A stretch of DNA of 64,000 nt from Bacillota bacterium (GTDB lineage: Bacteria; Bacillota; Clostridia; Acetivibrionales; DSM-1351): contig JAEYWA010000153.1 of the NCBI GenBank assembly GCA_023431385.1, forward strand, positions 1 through 64,000. The letters run 5' to 3'. The first letter of the stretch is position 1; the number at the start of each line of letters is the position of its first letter. The position numbers were made by a program, and so were the translations under genes. Shown here one piece after another: positions 51,703-61,590 of this stretch. The notes beneath the pieces are model-generated. The model ran no database searches, had not been told where the DNA came from, and worked only from the letters and a program-made list of their open reading frames with translations.

Positions 51703-52356
51703 CTATCCCAGCAAGCCCTTTGAGATCATATATTCCCCAACTTCGACATACCTGCTGAAGGGAACAAACGGAATACCTCGTTCAGCAAGAAGATTCTTAA
51801 GATCGTTCCTGGCAAAAGCGCAATCTGCTTCTTGTGCAGCACCTATATCCGGCTCGCTGTCCCCGGCAAAATAAACCTTTTCATATTTTGCCTTGAGGGA
51901 CAGTACAACTTTAGCCTTGTCAACCCCCCACATGCTGGAATAAAACTCGCTCTGAGAATCCGGCATTATGGTAATGCCTCTGTTGCAATACTTTCCTTCC
52001 ATTGATATAACAGTTACATTATCTATTTTATGATGTGCAAGGAGTTTTTCTATATAATATGATGTTCCGGCACTTAATATATAAAAATCTCCTCCGCAGT
52101 CTTCAACCTTTTTTATAAATTCTATGGCATATGGATCCAGCGGAAGCTCGAGAATATCCTGAAAAATTTCCTCCTCGTTTCTGTCCATGGAACCGAATAT
52201 TTCATTGAGAAAATCCACATTTATTTTTTTAGTTTTCTTCCATTCATAATAATATTCCCAGGCCCAATCCTTTAAATACTTATCCATAACAATATGGTAA
52301 AAGTCTCTGTCTGTCAGTGTTCCGTCAAAATCAGATACAAATGCAAATTTTTTCAT
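51703..52356 (-). CDS. HAD-type phosphatase (MtnX/PSP-like)
   Basis: The 217-residue protein has the HAD motifs VSDFDGTLTDRDF, ILSAGTS, and YFAGDSEPDIGAA with a phosphoserine-phosphatase-like cap (helical, Trp/Tyr-rich: WAWEYYYEWKK). The family includes MtnX of methionine salvage and PHOSPHO1-type phosphatases. No methionine-salvage gene is nearby. GGGAGA lies 4 bases before ATG 52356. It precedes the glycerol-1-phosphate dehydrogenase-like gene by about 130 bases on the same strand. Confidence 0.85.
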   Translation of the reverse strand: MKKFAFVSDFDGTLTDRDFYHIVMDKYLKDWAWEYYYEWKKTKKINVDFLNEIFGSMDRNEEEIFQDILELPLDPYAIEFIKKVEDCGGDFYILSAGTSYYIEKLLAHHKIDNVTVISMEGKYCNRGITIMPDSQSEFYSSMWGVDKAKVVLSLKAKYEKVYFAGDSEPDIGAAQEADCAFARNDLKNLLAERGIPFVPFSRYVEVGEYMISKGLLG

Positions 52357-52426
52357 ATTATCTCCCATCTAAGCGCATAGCGCGTACACAAATAGTAGTG
52401 AAAAGACATGTACTGGCTTTTTGCAT

Positions 52427-52467
52427 GCGTGAAAATCATGATGACTTACCACATGTTTTTTTCACGC
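52427..52467. repeat. Inverted repeat GCGTGAAAA/TTTTCACGC in a 400-base gap
   Basis: Nine-base arms at 52427-52435 and 52459-52467 with an inner CATG/CATG pairing. It lies between the divergent HAD phosphatase (minus) and helicase (plus) genes, so it may be an operator or leader hairpin. On the minus strand TAGGAG and GTG just before it open a nine-codon frame. Beyond this the gap 52357-52756 shows AT-rich promoter-like sequence near 52670-52735 and nothing certain. Confidence 0.45.
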
Positions 52468-52756
52468 TATTCTCCTATATTTGGCACATCTCGTTTATAA
52501 CCATTGCTTAAAATAATTATTTTAACCGTATAATGTATCGAGGCAATGCAGCAGTAATTCTAAATATTTTACCCTGCACACCAATTAATATCATAGCATA
52601 TCAGTACAAGACGGTAAATAGTTCAAAAGAGCTGACAACAGGTTTATAGCTGTCTTAATAGAAGGACTTGATAAATAAACGTTGCAAAAAAGGTAAATAA
52701 TATTTATTATTGTATAGGTATATAAAATAAAGAATTAATAAAGTAAAGGAACAAAA

Positions 52757-54553
52757 ATGGAAAATTTGAGTTTTAAAGATCTAAATCTTTCAACTGAAGT
52801 ACAGCGTGCAATTGCTGATATGGGATTTGAGGAGGCTACTCCTATTCAATCCAAGTCAATCCCACCAATTCTCAACGGAAACGATTTAATTGGCCAGGCC
52901 CAGACCGGAACAGGAAAAACCTGCGCATTTGGTATTCCCGCCATTGAAATGATCCAACCTGAAATCGAATCAATTCAGGTATTGGTATTGTGCCCAACAA
53001 GAGAATTAGCAATACAGTCCTCGGAAGAACTGAGAAATGTATTGAAATATAAAGACGGAATACGAATTCTACCAGTTTATGGTGGCCAGCCCATAGACAG
53101 ACAAATTATAGCATTAAAAAAGCGTCCTCAGATTATTATAGGAACTCCAGGCCGTATTATGGATCATATGAGACGCAGAACCCTTAAACTGGAGCAGCTT
53201 AAAATGATTGTACTTGACGAAGCAGATGAGATGCTGAACATGGGTTTCCGTGAAGATATCGATACAATCCTGGAGAAAGTACCTGTAGACAGGCAGACAA
53301 TCCTTTTTTCAGCTACTATGCCTAAGGAAATACTGGATATCACTAAAAAGTATCAAAAGGACCCGATTCATATAAAGGTAGCACACAAGGAACTTACCGT
53401 ACCGAGTATAGAACAATACTATCTTGAAGTTAAAGAGTCAGCAAAGCTGGAGGTTCTTTCCCGTCTAATAGATACCAACGATATCAAGCTCTCACTCGTT
53501 TTTTGTAATACAAAGAAAAGGGTTGATGAGTTAACCTCAAGTCTTCAGTCCAGAGGCTATTCTGCAGAGGCTCTTCATGGAGACATGCGTCAGGAACATA
53601 GAGATAAGGTTATGTCACAGTTCAGGAAAGGCAGTTTTGATATTCTCATAGCTACAGATGTTGCCGCAAGAGGTATTGACGTTGATGATGTAGAAGCTGT
53701 TTTCAACTATGATATACCCAGTGATGAAGAATACTACGTTCACAGAATCGGCCGGACAGGCAGAGCAGGCAGAACAGGTAAAGCTTTTACCTTTATTTCA
53801 GGCCGAGAAATATACAAGCTGAGAGATATACAACGTTATACAAAATCTACTGTCACCTTTATGAAGCCCCCCAGCATTAACGATGTTGAGGAGAAAAAGA
53901 TGTCTAATGTGTTGAAGTCTCTGAGGGAAAATCTGACCAAAGAGGGTTTTTCAAAGTATATCGGACACATAGAAAGATTTGTTGACTCTTTAAACTCCGA
54001 ATCAGATAGTCAGGAAGATAGTTTTATTACATCTCTCGACGTGGCTGCAGCATTGTTAAAAATGTATACAGAACAAAACGGTAACTTCCCCAGTACTGTA
54101 AGTGAAATAGACGAAGAATCTGATTTCGATAGTGAAAATGATATGGTAAGACTTTTTATAAATATTGGAAGTGATAATAAAATCCAGCCAAAGCATATTA
54201 TTGAAGGCCTTGTTGAATCCTCAGGACTTCCTGGCAAAATGGTTGGTTCTATCGACATTTTCGATAAATATTCCTTTGTTGAGGTTCCAAAGGAATTTGC
54301 TTCCGAAGTTCTCAGGTCTATGAAAAACTATACCATAAAAGGCAAGCGGATAAATGTTGAGAAATCAACACCTCGTAAGAAAAGCGGGCGAAGCGGTTTC
54401 AACCATGGGAGAAACGCAGTCACATACGGTAGTTTTACCGGTCACTCCAGTCATGGCAGCGGTCAGAGTTCAAAAAGAAGATCAGCTGTTCCTACTATCA
54501 AAGCCTCAGGCACCAAACCGTCCTCTGGTAAAGGTTACAGAAAAGACCGCTAA
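52757..54553 (+). CDS. DEAD-box RNA helicase with DbpA-type RNA-binding domain
   Basis: The 598-residue helicase has a Q motif (ATPIQSKSIP), AQTGTGKT, PTRELA, DEAD, SAT, and HRIGRTGRAGRTG. A linker of about 100 residues leads to a DbpA/CsdA-like RNA recognition domain (about 465-545: RLFINIGSDNKIQPKHI, FVEVPKE) and a Lys/Arg/Gly/Ser-rich tail. Such proteins remodel ribosomal or cold-shock RNA. AAAGGA lies six bases before the ATG. It is a single gene with a strong terminator. Confidence 0.95.
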   Translation: MENLSFKDLNLSTEVQRAIADMGFEEATPIQSKSIPPILNGNDLIGQAQTGTGKTCAFGIPAIEMIQPEIESIQVLVLCPTRELAIQSSEELRNVLKYKDGIRILPVYGGQPIDRQIIALKKRPQIIIGTPGRIMDHMRRRTLKLEQLKMIVLDEADEMLNMGFREDIDTILEKVPVDRQTILFSATMPKEILDITKKYQKDPIHIKVAHKELTVPSIEQYYLEVKESAKLEVLSRLIDTNDIKLSLVFCNTKKRVDELTSSLQSRGYSAEALHGDMRQEHRDKVMSQFRKGSFDILIATDVAARGIDVDDVEAVFNYDIPSDEEYYVHRIGRTGRAGRTGKAFTFISGREIYKLRDIQRYTKSTVTFMKPPSINDVEEKKMSNVLKSLRENLTKEGFSKYIGHIERFVDSLNSESDSQEDSFITSLDVAAALLKMYTEQNGNFPSTVSEIDEESDFDSENDMVRLFINIGSDNKIQPKHIIEGLVESSGLPGKMVGSIDIFDKYSFVEVPKEFASEVLRSMKNYTIKGKRINVEKSTPRKKSGRSGFNHGRNAVTYGSFTGHSSHGSGQSSKRRSAVPTIKASGTKPSSGKGYRKDR

Positions 54554-54619
54554 AAGAGATAAACAGTAATGGGTTAGAAGCTAAAATGGATAGATTCTGA
54601 AGCAATAGTATATATTATT

Positions 54620-54651
54620 AAAACCCGGAGAAAATAACTTCTCCGGGTTTT
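54620..54651. terminator. Bidirectional terminator between helicase and chemoreceptor genes
   Basis: AAAACCCGGAGAA (54620-54632) and TTCTCCGGGTTTT (54639-54651), perfect 13-base-pair arms around a six-base loop. It serves the plus-strand helicase gene and the convergent minus-strand receptor gene. Confidence 0.92.
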
Positions 54652-54662
54652 GTTCGCCCTGT

Positions 54663-56378
54663 TTATACCTTGAATTTACCAACTACATCCTTCAATTTCT
54701 TAGCATTGAAGCTGCTAATATCCATCTGCTCCTGTACATCGTTAACCTTTTGCAGGATGTCAGTTGACTTTTCAGCTATATTCTGAGTTCCGGCCGCACC
54801 TTCATTAACAGTCTTCGAAACTTCGTTGATTGTGCTTATTATACCTTCAACCGAGGCAGTCAGCTCCTCAGCAGTGGCACTGAAGTCAGTAACAAGATTG
54901 TCTATGAAAATTGCATCGTTGCTATAATAATCTCCGGTTTCTATCATTGCTTCATAATCCTTTATTACGTTTGTATCCATAAAACCCATAATTGATCTTG
55001 AACTGCCTACCAGGTCCTCAACTGCTGAAACCACTTCCTTTGCTACCTTTTGTATTTCATTTACTGTACTCTTTGAATCCTCTGCCAGTTTTCTAATTTC
55101 ATCTGCAACAACGGCAAACCCCTTTCCTGCTTCTCCAGCTCTGGCCGCTTCAATAGCAGCATTTAAAGCCAGTAAATTGGTTTGTGAAGAAATCTTCAGG
55201 ATTGCCTCTGACAGAACGCTGATCTGTTCGATAGCCTTTGACCTGTCCAGTGATCCTTCAAGCCCCTGCTTTACCTCATGATAAATATCATTACCCGCTT
55301 TCTGTGAGAGTTCAGAACTTATTTTTAGGTCAGTGGCGCGTTTACTGACCTCTCTAGCTGCGACCGCACCGCGTTGCGCTTTTTCAGCCATGGCTTCAAT
55401 TGCGTGCTCAATTTCTGAGGAGGACGCATTGACCTCCTCCGTTGCCGCCGCAGTCTCTTCCATCCCGGCCGAGATTTCTTCTACTGTTGCTGAAGTGTCC
55501 TCCGCAGCTTTGTTTAGATGGATTAGACTACCTGAAACAGCTGCGGCGGCTAGTTCTACATTTCTCGAGCATTCATTAACTTCCAGCATAATCGACCTCA
55601 GATTAGCTATAAACTTATTAACACTCTTAGCGAGATCACCGATTTCATCCCTTGAGTCTATTTTAATCTCTTTTGTTAAATCTCCACCCCTATTAGCCAA
55701 ATCCTCAAGTTCTTTTCCAAGCTGCTTTATCGGGCGTATTATGCCGTTTGTAACAAATATACTTATCAGTATTCCAAATAGAATAGCTGAACCCAAGATA
55801 GCCAAGCTCGTGAAAGCTGTGGCTTTATAATTTTGATTGTTTTTAGTGTGTATATCATCAGCACCTTTGGCATTATAATCCGCTAAAGCCTGTAGCCCAT
55901 TGTAAAACTTATTTTCAGTCTCTGCGTTTTCCTCAAGATATTTGAAAGCTTCACTGCCCTTCCCCTGCTTCGCAAGCTCAATAACTTCATTTATAAGGTT
56001 ATTATATTCTCCCCAGTTTTTATCTATAGCTGATATAGTGTCTAATTCAAATTGTTCAGGACTTACAGCCTTATATTTCTTCCAGTCTTCTTCTAGTTTT
56101 TCCGATCTTTTATCAATATCCTCAATATAGCGAGCCTGATCTTTTGCATTTCCGCTGTAATGGATAACATATAGAACATCTGCTCCTCGGGCTCTACTCT
56201 GGTTTCCCATATCATTAATCCATTCTATTGGCTTTAGTCTGTCTTTATATAGTGAGGTCATCTCCCCATTGACATGTTTTAGATAAGTGAAATTTACACC
56301 ACCGATCAATGCCATAAAAACCAAAAGTGTAACTGACAGGGTTAAGATTTTTTGTATTACCTTCATTTTTTTTAGCAT
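54663..56378 (-). CDS. Transmembrane methyl-accepting chemotaxis protein (4HB type)
   Basis: The 571-residue receptor has a membrane segment at about 10-30, an extracytoplasmic four-helix-bundle sensor domain (about 35-185), a second segment (about 187-210), HAMP (about 212-265) and a signalling domain with tip [25 protein letters not shown] lies ten bases before the ATG. The next gene upstream (56680-58395) encodes a paralogue of exactly the same length, nearly identical in the signalling domain and diverged in the sensor domain. No CheW or CheA gene is adjacent. Confidence 0.95.
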   Translation of the reverse strand: MLKKMKVIQKILTLSVTLLVFMALIGGVNFTYLKHVNGEMTSLYKDRLKPIEWINDMGNQSRARGADVLYVIHYSGNAKDQARYIEDIDKRSEKLEEDWKKYKAVSPEQFELDTISAIDKNWGEYNNLINEVIELAKQGKGSEAFKYLEENAETENKFYNGLQALADYNAKGADDIHTKNNQNYKATAFTSLAILGSAILFGILISIFVTNGIIRPIKQLGKELEDLANRGGDLTKEIKIDSRDEIGDLAKSVNKFIANLRSIMLEVNECSRNVELAAAAVSGSLIHLNKAAEDTSATVEEISAGMEETAAATEEVNASSSEIEHAIEAMAEKAQRGAVAAREVSKRATDLKISSELSQKAGNDIYHEVKQGLEGSLDRSKAIEQISVLSEAILKISSQTNLLALNAAIEAARAGEAGKGFAVVADEIRKLAEDSKSTVNEIQKVAKEVVSAVEDLVGSSRSIMGFMDTNVIKDYEAMIETGDYYSNDAIFIDNLVTDFSATAEELTASVEGIISTINEVSKTVNEGAAGTQNIAEKSTDILQKVNDVQEQMDISSFNAKKLKDVVGKFKV

Positions 56379-56474
56379 GAAATCATATCCTCCGTTGAAT
56401 AATTATTAAAACATTCTTTGCTACAATTACAAAAATTATGTAAAGTTTGTAGTGTTTTCAAGCATATGATTTAA

Positions 56475-56503
56475 ATTATAAGTTCTTTTCCCGTTTTCTA
56501 CAA
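56475..56503 (-). promoter_or_regulatory. Promoter of the first tandem receptor gene
   Basis: On the minus strand TTGTAG (56503-56498), 17 bases, TATAAT (56480-56475), about 100 bases before the ATG. It resembles sigma-A, not sigma-D, promoters. Confidence 0.55.
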
Positions 56504-56588
56504 GTATATACTTTATTATGTAATATTAATGCAATCTTTCCAATTGAATAACAAATAATTATCGAAAAAATTTAGACTTTTATGGCAG

Positions 56589-56614
56589 GTGTGCTCCAGC
56601 TTCGCTGGACACAC
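56589..56614. repeat. Second hairpin next to the receptor terminator
   Basis: GTGTG-C-TCCAGC (56589-56600) pairs with GCTGGA-CACAC (56604-56614) around a TTC loop with one bulge. It lies ten bases beyond the terminator on the minus strand and has no T tract. Confidence 0.6.
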
Positions 56615-56623
56615 GCACACAAT

Positions 56624-56673
56624 AAAAAGGGGTTGTCGCACAGTTCCTATCTCCACTGTACGACAACCCTTTT
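56624..56673 (-). terminator. Intrinsic terminator after the second tandem receptor gene
   Basis: A long stem: AAAGGGGTTGTCG on one arm (ending 56638) pairs with CGACAACCCTTTT (from 56661), with ACAGT/ACTGT continuing inside, and runs into TTTTTATTG on the minus strand. It lies seven bases after the stop codon. Confidence 0.9.
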
Positions 56674-56679
56674 ATTCTC

Positions 56680-58395
56680 CTATACCTTGAATTTACCAAC
56701 TACATCCTTCAATTTCTTAGCATTAAAGCTGCTGATATCCATCTGCTCCTGTACATCATTAACCTTTTGCAGGATGTCGGTTGACTTTTCAGCTATACTC
56801 TGGGTTCCTGCTGCGCCCTCATTTACAGTCTTTGAAACATCACTAATAGCGCTTATTATACCTTCAACCGCAGCAGTTAACTCCTCAGCAGTGGCACTGA
56901 AGTCAGTAACAAGATTATCTATAAAAATTGCATCGTTACTATAATGTTCTCCTGTTTCTATCATTGCCTCGTAATCCTTAATAACATTTGTATCCATAAA
57001 ATTCATAATTGATCTTGAACTGCCTACCAGCTCCTCAACTGCCGAAACCACTTTCTTTGTTACCTTTTGTATTTTATTTACTGTACTCTTTGAATCCTCG
57101 GCCAGTTTTCTAATTTCATCTGCAACAACAGCAAAACCCTTTCCTGCTTCTCCAGCTCTGGCCGCCTCAATAGCGGCATTTAAAGCCAATAAATTGGTTT
57201 GAGAAGAAATCTTCAGTATTGCCTCTGACAGAACACTAATCTGTTCGATAGCCTTTGACCTGTCAAGAGAAACCTCCAGCTCCTGCTTTACCTTATGATA
57301 AACATCATTCCCGGCTCTTTGTGAGAGTTCAGATCTTGTTTTCAGGTCAATGGCTCGTTTACTGACCTCTCTTGCCGCAACTGCACCACTCTGAGCTTTT
57401 TCAGCCATGGCTTCAATTGCATGCTCAATATCGGTGGAGGACGCATTAACCTCTTCAGTTGCTGCCGCAGTCTCTTCCATCCCGGCCGAAATTTCTTCGA
57501 CAGTAACTGAAGTGTCCTCCACAGCCCCGTTTAAATGGATAAGACTGTCTGAAACAGTTGCGGCAGCCAATTCCACATTTCGGGAGCATTCATTTACTTC
57601 CAGCATAATTGATCTCAGATTTGTTATAAACTTATTAACACTCTTAGCGAGATCACCGATTTCATCCCTGGTATCTATTTTTATCTCACTGGTTAAGTCC
57701 CCGCCGCTATGGGCCAAATCCTCAAGTTCTTGTCCAAGCTGCTTTATCGGGCGTATTATGCCATTTGTAACTAATATGGTAATCAGTATTCCAAAAAGAA
57801 TTGCTGCAGCCAGAATACCAGTATTCATAACACTTAGCCTTTCATACTCCTCACTGCTTTGAGTGTTTATATCATCAGCAACTTTGGCATTATAGTCTGC
57901 TAAAGCCTGTAACCCGTTGTGAAAACTATTTTCAGCATTAACGTTTTTCACGAGATATTCAAAAGCTTCACTGCCCTTCCCTTGTTTTGCAAGCTCAATA
58001 ACTTCATTTATAAGATTACTATATTCACCCCAGCTTTTATCTACAGAAGCTATAGTATCTATTTCAAACTGATCAAGATTTGTAGCTTTATATTGTTCCC
58101 AGTCTCGCTCGAGTTTTTCAGATCTGCTATTGATATCTGCTATATAGTAAGCCTGTAAATCTTTATTTCCACTATACTGAATAACATATAGAACATCTGC
58201 TTCACTGGCTCTGCTCTGAGTTCTCATATCATTAAGCCATTGTACAGGCTTAAGTCTGTCTTTATATAGTGTAGTCATATTCTCATTAGCATGTTTTAAA
58301 AAAGTGAAACTGACGGTACCGATACCTGCCATAAAAATGATTAGTGTAACTGATAGGAATAAGATTTTTTGTATTACCTTCATTTTCTTAAGCAT
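56680..58395 (-). CDS. Transmembrane methyl-accepting chemotaxis protein, paralogue
   Basis: The 571-residue receptor has the same layout as its neighbour: membrane segments at about 10-30 and 187-210, a four-helix-bundle sensor domain, HAMP, and a signalling domain with [20 protein letters not shown]. Differences cluster in the sensor domain and second membrane segment ([20 protein letters not shown]). ATG 58395 is chosen for GGAG 7 bases upstream, giving the same length as the paralogue; the open frame reaches 58440. Each copy has its own promoter and terminator, so they can be expressed separately. Confidence 0.95.
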   Translation of the reverse strand: MLKKMKVIQKILFLSVTLIIFMAGIGTVSFTFLKHANENMTTLYKDRLKPVQWLNDMRTQSRASEADVLYVIQYSGNKDLQAYYIADINSRSEKLERDWEQYKATNLDQFEIDTIASVDKSWGEYSNLINEVIELAKQGKGSEAFEYLVKNVNAENSFHNGLQALADYNAKVADDINTQSSEEYERLSVMNTGILAAAILFGILITILVTNGIIRPIKQLGQELEDLAHSGGDLTSEIKIDTRDEIGDLAKSVNKFITNLRSIMLEVNECSRNVELAAATVSDSLIHLNGAVEDTSVTVEEISAGMEETAAATEEVNASSTDIEHAIEAMAEKAQSGAVAAREVSKRAIDLKTRSELSQRAGNDVYHKVKQELEVSLDRSKAIEQISVLSEAILKISSQTNLLALNAAIEAARAGEAGKGFAVVADEIRKLAEDSKSTVNKIQKVTKKVVSAVEELVGSSRSIMNFMDTNVIKDYEAMIETGEHYSNDAIFIDNLVTDFSATAEELTAAVEGIISAISDVSKTVNEGAAGTQSIAEKSTDILQKVNDVQEQMDISSFNAKKLKDVVGKFKV

Positions 58396-58486
58396 ATGTA
58401 TTCTCCATTCAACATAAATTTTATAAATAACTGTTAGCAATTTAGTCCAAAGTGTAACATTATGTAAACAGCTTCAAAATATTAAT

Positions 58487-58514
58487 ATTATACCACATGT
58501 TTAATCCGTAGCAA
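58487..58514 (-). promoter_or_regulatory. Possible promoter of the second tandem receptor gene
   Basis: On the minus strand TTGCTA (58514-58509), 16 bases, TATAAT (58492-58487) preceded by an extended -10 TGG. The leader would be about 85 bases. Confidence 0.5.
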
Positions 58515-58622
58515 GCTATTTATGTGTCAGAACATCTTGCCATACAAAAAATAAAGTTGTATGATTTAACAAAGTCGAGGTAATTCTATTTAATGTATAA
58601 ATAATTAGGAGGAGTAACCCAT

Positions 58623-59222
58623 ATGTCAAAGGATTTTTATACTGCAGTTAAAGACAGGCGCACTTATTATGGAATCAGCAAAGAATCCCCTGTTTCAGAT
58701 ACAAGGATTCAGGAAATTATAAACAATGCTGTTCTACACGCGCCTACTGCGTTCAACAGCCAGAGTGGCAGAGTTATGGTTTTACTTGGTGAGCAACACA
58801 ATATACTGTGGGACATAACAAAAGGTGAGCTGAGAAAAATAGTGCCACCCGAAAACATAGCCTCCACTGAAAGCAAGATTGATTCTTTTAGGAATGGTTA
58901 TGGAACGGTACTTTTTTTTGAGGACCAGTCTGTTGTAGAATCACTTCAGCGTCAATTTGAATCGTACAGAGATAATTTTCCTGTTTGGTCACTAGAGGCC
59001 AGTGGTATACTGCAGTATATTGTGTGGACTTCTCTTGAAATAGAAGGTTTCGGCGCGTCACTGCAGCATTACAACCCAATTATAGATTCTGAGGTCGCCA
59101 GAGAATGGAATGTTCCTGCAAATTGGAAGCTTTTAGCCGAAATGCCCTTTGGAAAGCCGATAGCAGACCCTGATGAAAAACAATTTCAACCGTTGGATTT
59201 TAGAGTAAAGTTCTTAAGTTAG
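58623..59222 (+). CDS. Nitroreductase-family FMN oxidoreductase
   Basis: The 199-residue protein is a nitroreductase-fold flavoprotein: AVKDRRTYYGIS (FMN phosphate-binding Arg residues), APTAFNSQSGRVMVLLG, and GFGASLQHYNP near the C-terminus. It resembles the YdgI/YfhC and fatty-acid-responsive 'oxidoreductase related to nitroreductase' subgroup, whose substrates are unsettled. AGGAGG lies close before the ATG. It is a single gene; the 20-base-pair palindrome 59273-59320 follows. Confidence 0.88.
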   Translation: MSKDFYTAVKDRRTYYGISKESPVSDTRIQEIINNAVLHAPTAFNSQSGRVMVLLGEQHNILWDITKGELRKIVPPENIASTESKIDSFRNGYGTVLFFEDQSVVESLQRQFESYRDNFPVWSLEASGILQYIVWTSLEIEGFGASLQHYNPIIDSEVAREWNVPANWKLLAEMPFGKPIADPDEKQFQPLDFRVKFLS

Positions 59223-59272
59223 AGTTAAATAAGATAGAATAAGTTAATTAATTTCTGTATTTGTATTTAAAT

Positions 59273-59320
59273 GAAACGCGCCGATACGTATGTCTAGCAG
59301 CATACGTATCGGCGCGTTTC
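59273..59320. repeat. Perfect 20-base inverted repeat, GC-rich
   Basis: Arms at 59273-59292 and 59301-59320 are fully complementary over 20 bases (core CGCGCCGATACGTATG) with an eight-base loop. It lies between the convergent nitroreductase and BcsB-like genes. Neither side has a real T tract, so a simple intrinsic terminator is not assured. Its base composition is unlike the surrounding AT-rich DNA. Confidence 0.9.
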
Positions 59321-59370
59321 CTGGCATATAGTATCTATGCATATAGTAATCTATATCATTTTATCCTATG

Positions 59371-61590
59371 TCAATTGGGCTTTTTCTGCCTCATTCTCAG
59401 TATTATAAGAATCATTGCGAGAAAAAGTACAATCATTACAGATGTTCCTGCCAGTGCAAATAACAGAGAGGTTCTGTTCTCCATTACGCTTTCTTTCAGA
59501 GTCGGCTTCTTTTCCTTAAGTTCTTCCCTTTGAAACTGATAGGACTTTATATCGCCTTTACTGTCTATTAAAACGAAATCATTATTAAGGTTCCAGCTCA
59601 ATTTTTCATTGCTTACAAGCTTTGTTACTCTACTAATTGACTTATCATCGGGTCCGGTCAAGACCAGCAACGCCCTTCCCTCAGCATAGGGCGACTTCAG
59701 AAGCTGAAGGGTTCCGATGGAGCCTGCGTAATCAGAAGTTAATATTAGTTTTTCATTGGTTACAAATTCGGTGAAGCTGCTGTTATATTTGAAATACAGC
59801 TTATCGTTGAGCTTTGTTATAAGACTGTTTTTCGCAGGAATTCCTGCAGTAATGATATTATAATTTGCTTCAGTCTCATTAAACTCACTAGCCTTAACCA
59901 CCTTTAACCGTCCATAAGCATCAGCTGAACGGGAATAAAGCGATAGCATTCTACCAACTAAAGACAGCTCAGCCAGGTCAGGATCATCTGATAATACCAG
60001 CATAACATCATTCAGGCTGCCCTCCTTTTGAAATGGTGCCGGCCTGCTGTTAAAACTCAACTTTGTACTATTGTCTGCCGGGAGATATAATGTAGAATTC
60101 TTTGTAATATATGCCCATGGCATCTCCTCCTGTCGAGTAGTACAAAATAGCTCCGGTATTTCAAGATCAAAAGCAAATTTTATACTGCTGGAATATGTCC
60201 CCACAACATCAGCCGGCATAAAGAAAGTCAGTTCGTCATTATCAGCATTTTCAAATGCCAGTTTTTTACTTCCTACGGGAACATCCCCCCAATAAACAGT
60301 CAGCATGGATCGTTTGAAATCCAGGTTTTTACTGTACCTGAAGTTTACAGTAACCTTACTGGCTGAAGATAGCGTATAATCGGTAGGCACAGGTAAAAAC
60401 AAAGTCTTTTCCTGCCTGAAAGGTCCGATGAAATCAAATCCGCCCCCGGTCATTTCCTGAAGTGTATACCTGTCGGCTTTCAAATCACTTTGCTTTTTTG
60501 AGTTAAGCTTCATTTCGGCGGTGCCCTTTTTTATTAATGTGATATTATCCGTCTCCTGGGCTATGCGTTCACTGTCTCCAAGAAAATACCCAGCTTCGAC
60601 AAGGCAGTCAGCATCCTGAGAAGTAACAATCAGCAGGGGATTACCAGATGCATCCGTTACAAATAAAATCAAAACCTGGTCTTTTAATTGATTTTTGTGA
60701 GGCTCTATGTAATTGATAACCTCATAGGGCAAATTGCTGGTCAGTCCTACCAGAATTCTGCCGGAACTTTCTATGTTCTGGGCCTCTTCCCATGAACTGA
60801 TTGTGATGTTATTGCTTTCACTGGTATTCTTGCTCAACCCAGCCATAAGCATCATCGCAGTTGCCACTTCTTCGTTCTGTTTAGAGTTGGCAACAGTAAC
60901 AACGGTGTCCGCCCCAGTCTTATTGTTGGTAGACATAAATGGGTAAGGATAATAATTAATTCTGTTATTATGAGGCAGCATATTATACCCCACTTCTACT
61001 CCCGAGGTCTCAGAAAAGGTCAGCCAGTTTGCATTGCTCTCCTCGTCTATACAGCCCTTCTCATTATACAACTTGGCATAGCCGGATATGGTAAGAGTGT
61101 TTGCACTGCTCTCCTTATCATTTTTCAGCAGTTCCATAGGGATGGTAACATATATATAATTCTTCTCACTGTTTTCATAAGTAATATTACAGGAATAAAA
61201 AGGCTGCTTATTAATTGAAAATGTAAGAGTGCAGGGTATTTTCCCCATCAACTGGCTCACTCTGTATTCAAGCTGTACGCAAACGTATTTAGTATCCCAG
61301 TACCTCGGTATGTTAAAGTACAACTCGGTTGAAGAGTATATCCCTTTCAGAATTTGGGGTGAATTCCAAGTAAAATCACCGGTCAGTTCAGCCTTTGGAA
61401 GCTGTGGTTTAGCCTTTTGGGGATTGCCTGGGTTTTCAAGCATGCTGTTTACGCTGGAAAGCAGTGCCTCCTCAGAAGTAATAGTGCTTTTATCTCCGAC
61501 CGCACAAACATTCTGTAGCCAGCTTAAGGACATAGTTACAGCAAGGATAATTACAAAAGCTCTGAGAAATTTACTTTTTCTTGTTATCAT
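59371..61590 (-). CDS. BcsB-like exopolysaccharide synthesis subunit
   Basis: The 739-residue protein has an N-terminal signal peptide (about 10-32), a large extracytoplasmic beta-rich region with the BcsB pattern (carbohydrate-binding and flavodoxin-like repeats, VVTVANSKQN, NIITAGIPAKNSLI) and one C-terminal membrane segment (about 708-730). BcsB guides the polymer leaving the BcsA channel. The ATG overlaps the end of the glycosyltransferase gene by 20 bases, so the two are coupled. The partner lacks PilZ, so this is a synthase of the BcsA/BcsB type but not necessarily for cellulose. Confidence 0.85.
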   Translation of the reverse strand: MITRKSKFLRAFVIILAVTMSLSWLQNVCAVGDKSTITSEEALLSSVNSMLENPGNPQKAKPQLPKAELTGDFTWNSPQILKGIYSSTELYFNIPRYWDTKYVCVQLEYRVSQLMGKIPCTLTFSINKQPFYSCNITYENSEKNYIYVTIPMELLKNDKESSANTLTISGYAKLYNEKGCIDEESNANWLTFSETSGVEVGYNMLPHNNRINYYPYPFMSTNNKTGADTVVTVANSKQNEEVATAMMLMAGLSKNTSESNNITISSWEEAQNIESSGRILVGLTSNLPYEVINYIEPHKNQLKDQVLILFVTDASGNPLLIVTSQDADCLVEAGYFLGDSERIAQETDNITLIKKGTAEMKLNSKKQSDLKADRYTLQEMTGGGFDFIGPFRQEKTLFLPVPTDYTLSSASKVTVNFRYSKNLDFKRSMLTVYWGDVPVGSKKLAFENADNDELTFFMPADVVGTYSSSIKFAFDLEIPELFCTTRQEEMPWAYITKNSTLYLPADNSTKLSFNSRPAPFQKEGSLNDVMLVLSDDPDLAELSLVGRMLSLYSRSADAYGRLKVVKASEFNETEANYNIITAGIPAKNSLITKLNDKLYFKYNSSFTEFVTNEKLILTSDYAGSIGTLQLLKSPYAEGRALLVLTGPDDKSISRVTKLVSNEKLSWNLNNDFVLIDSKGDIKSYQFQREELKEKKPTLKESVMENRTSLLFALAGTSVMIVLFLAMILIILRMRQKKPN

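Noticed and set aside
59273..59320. Insertion-sequence end or attachment site
   Set aside because: No transposase or integrase, no target duplication and no second copy in the window.
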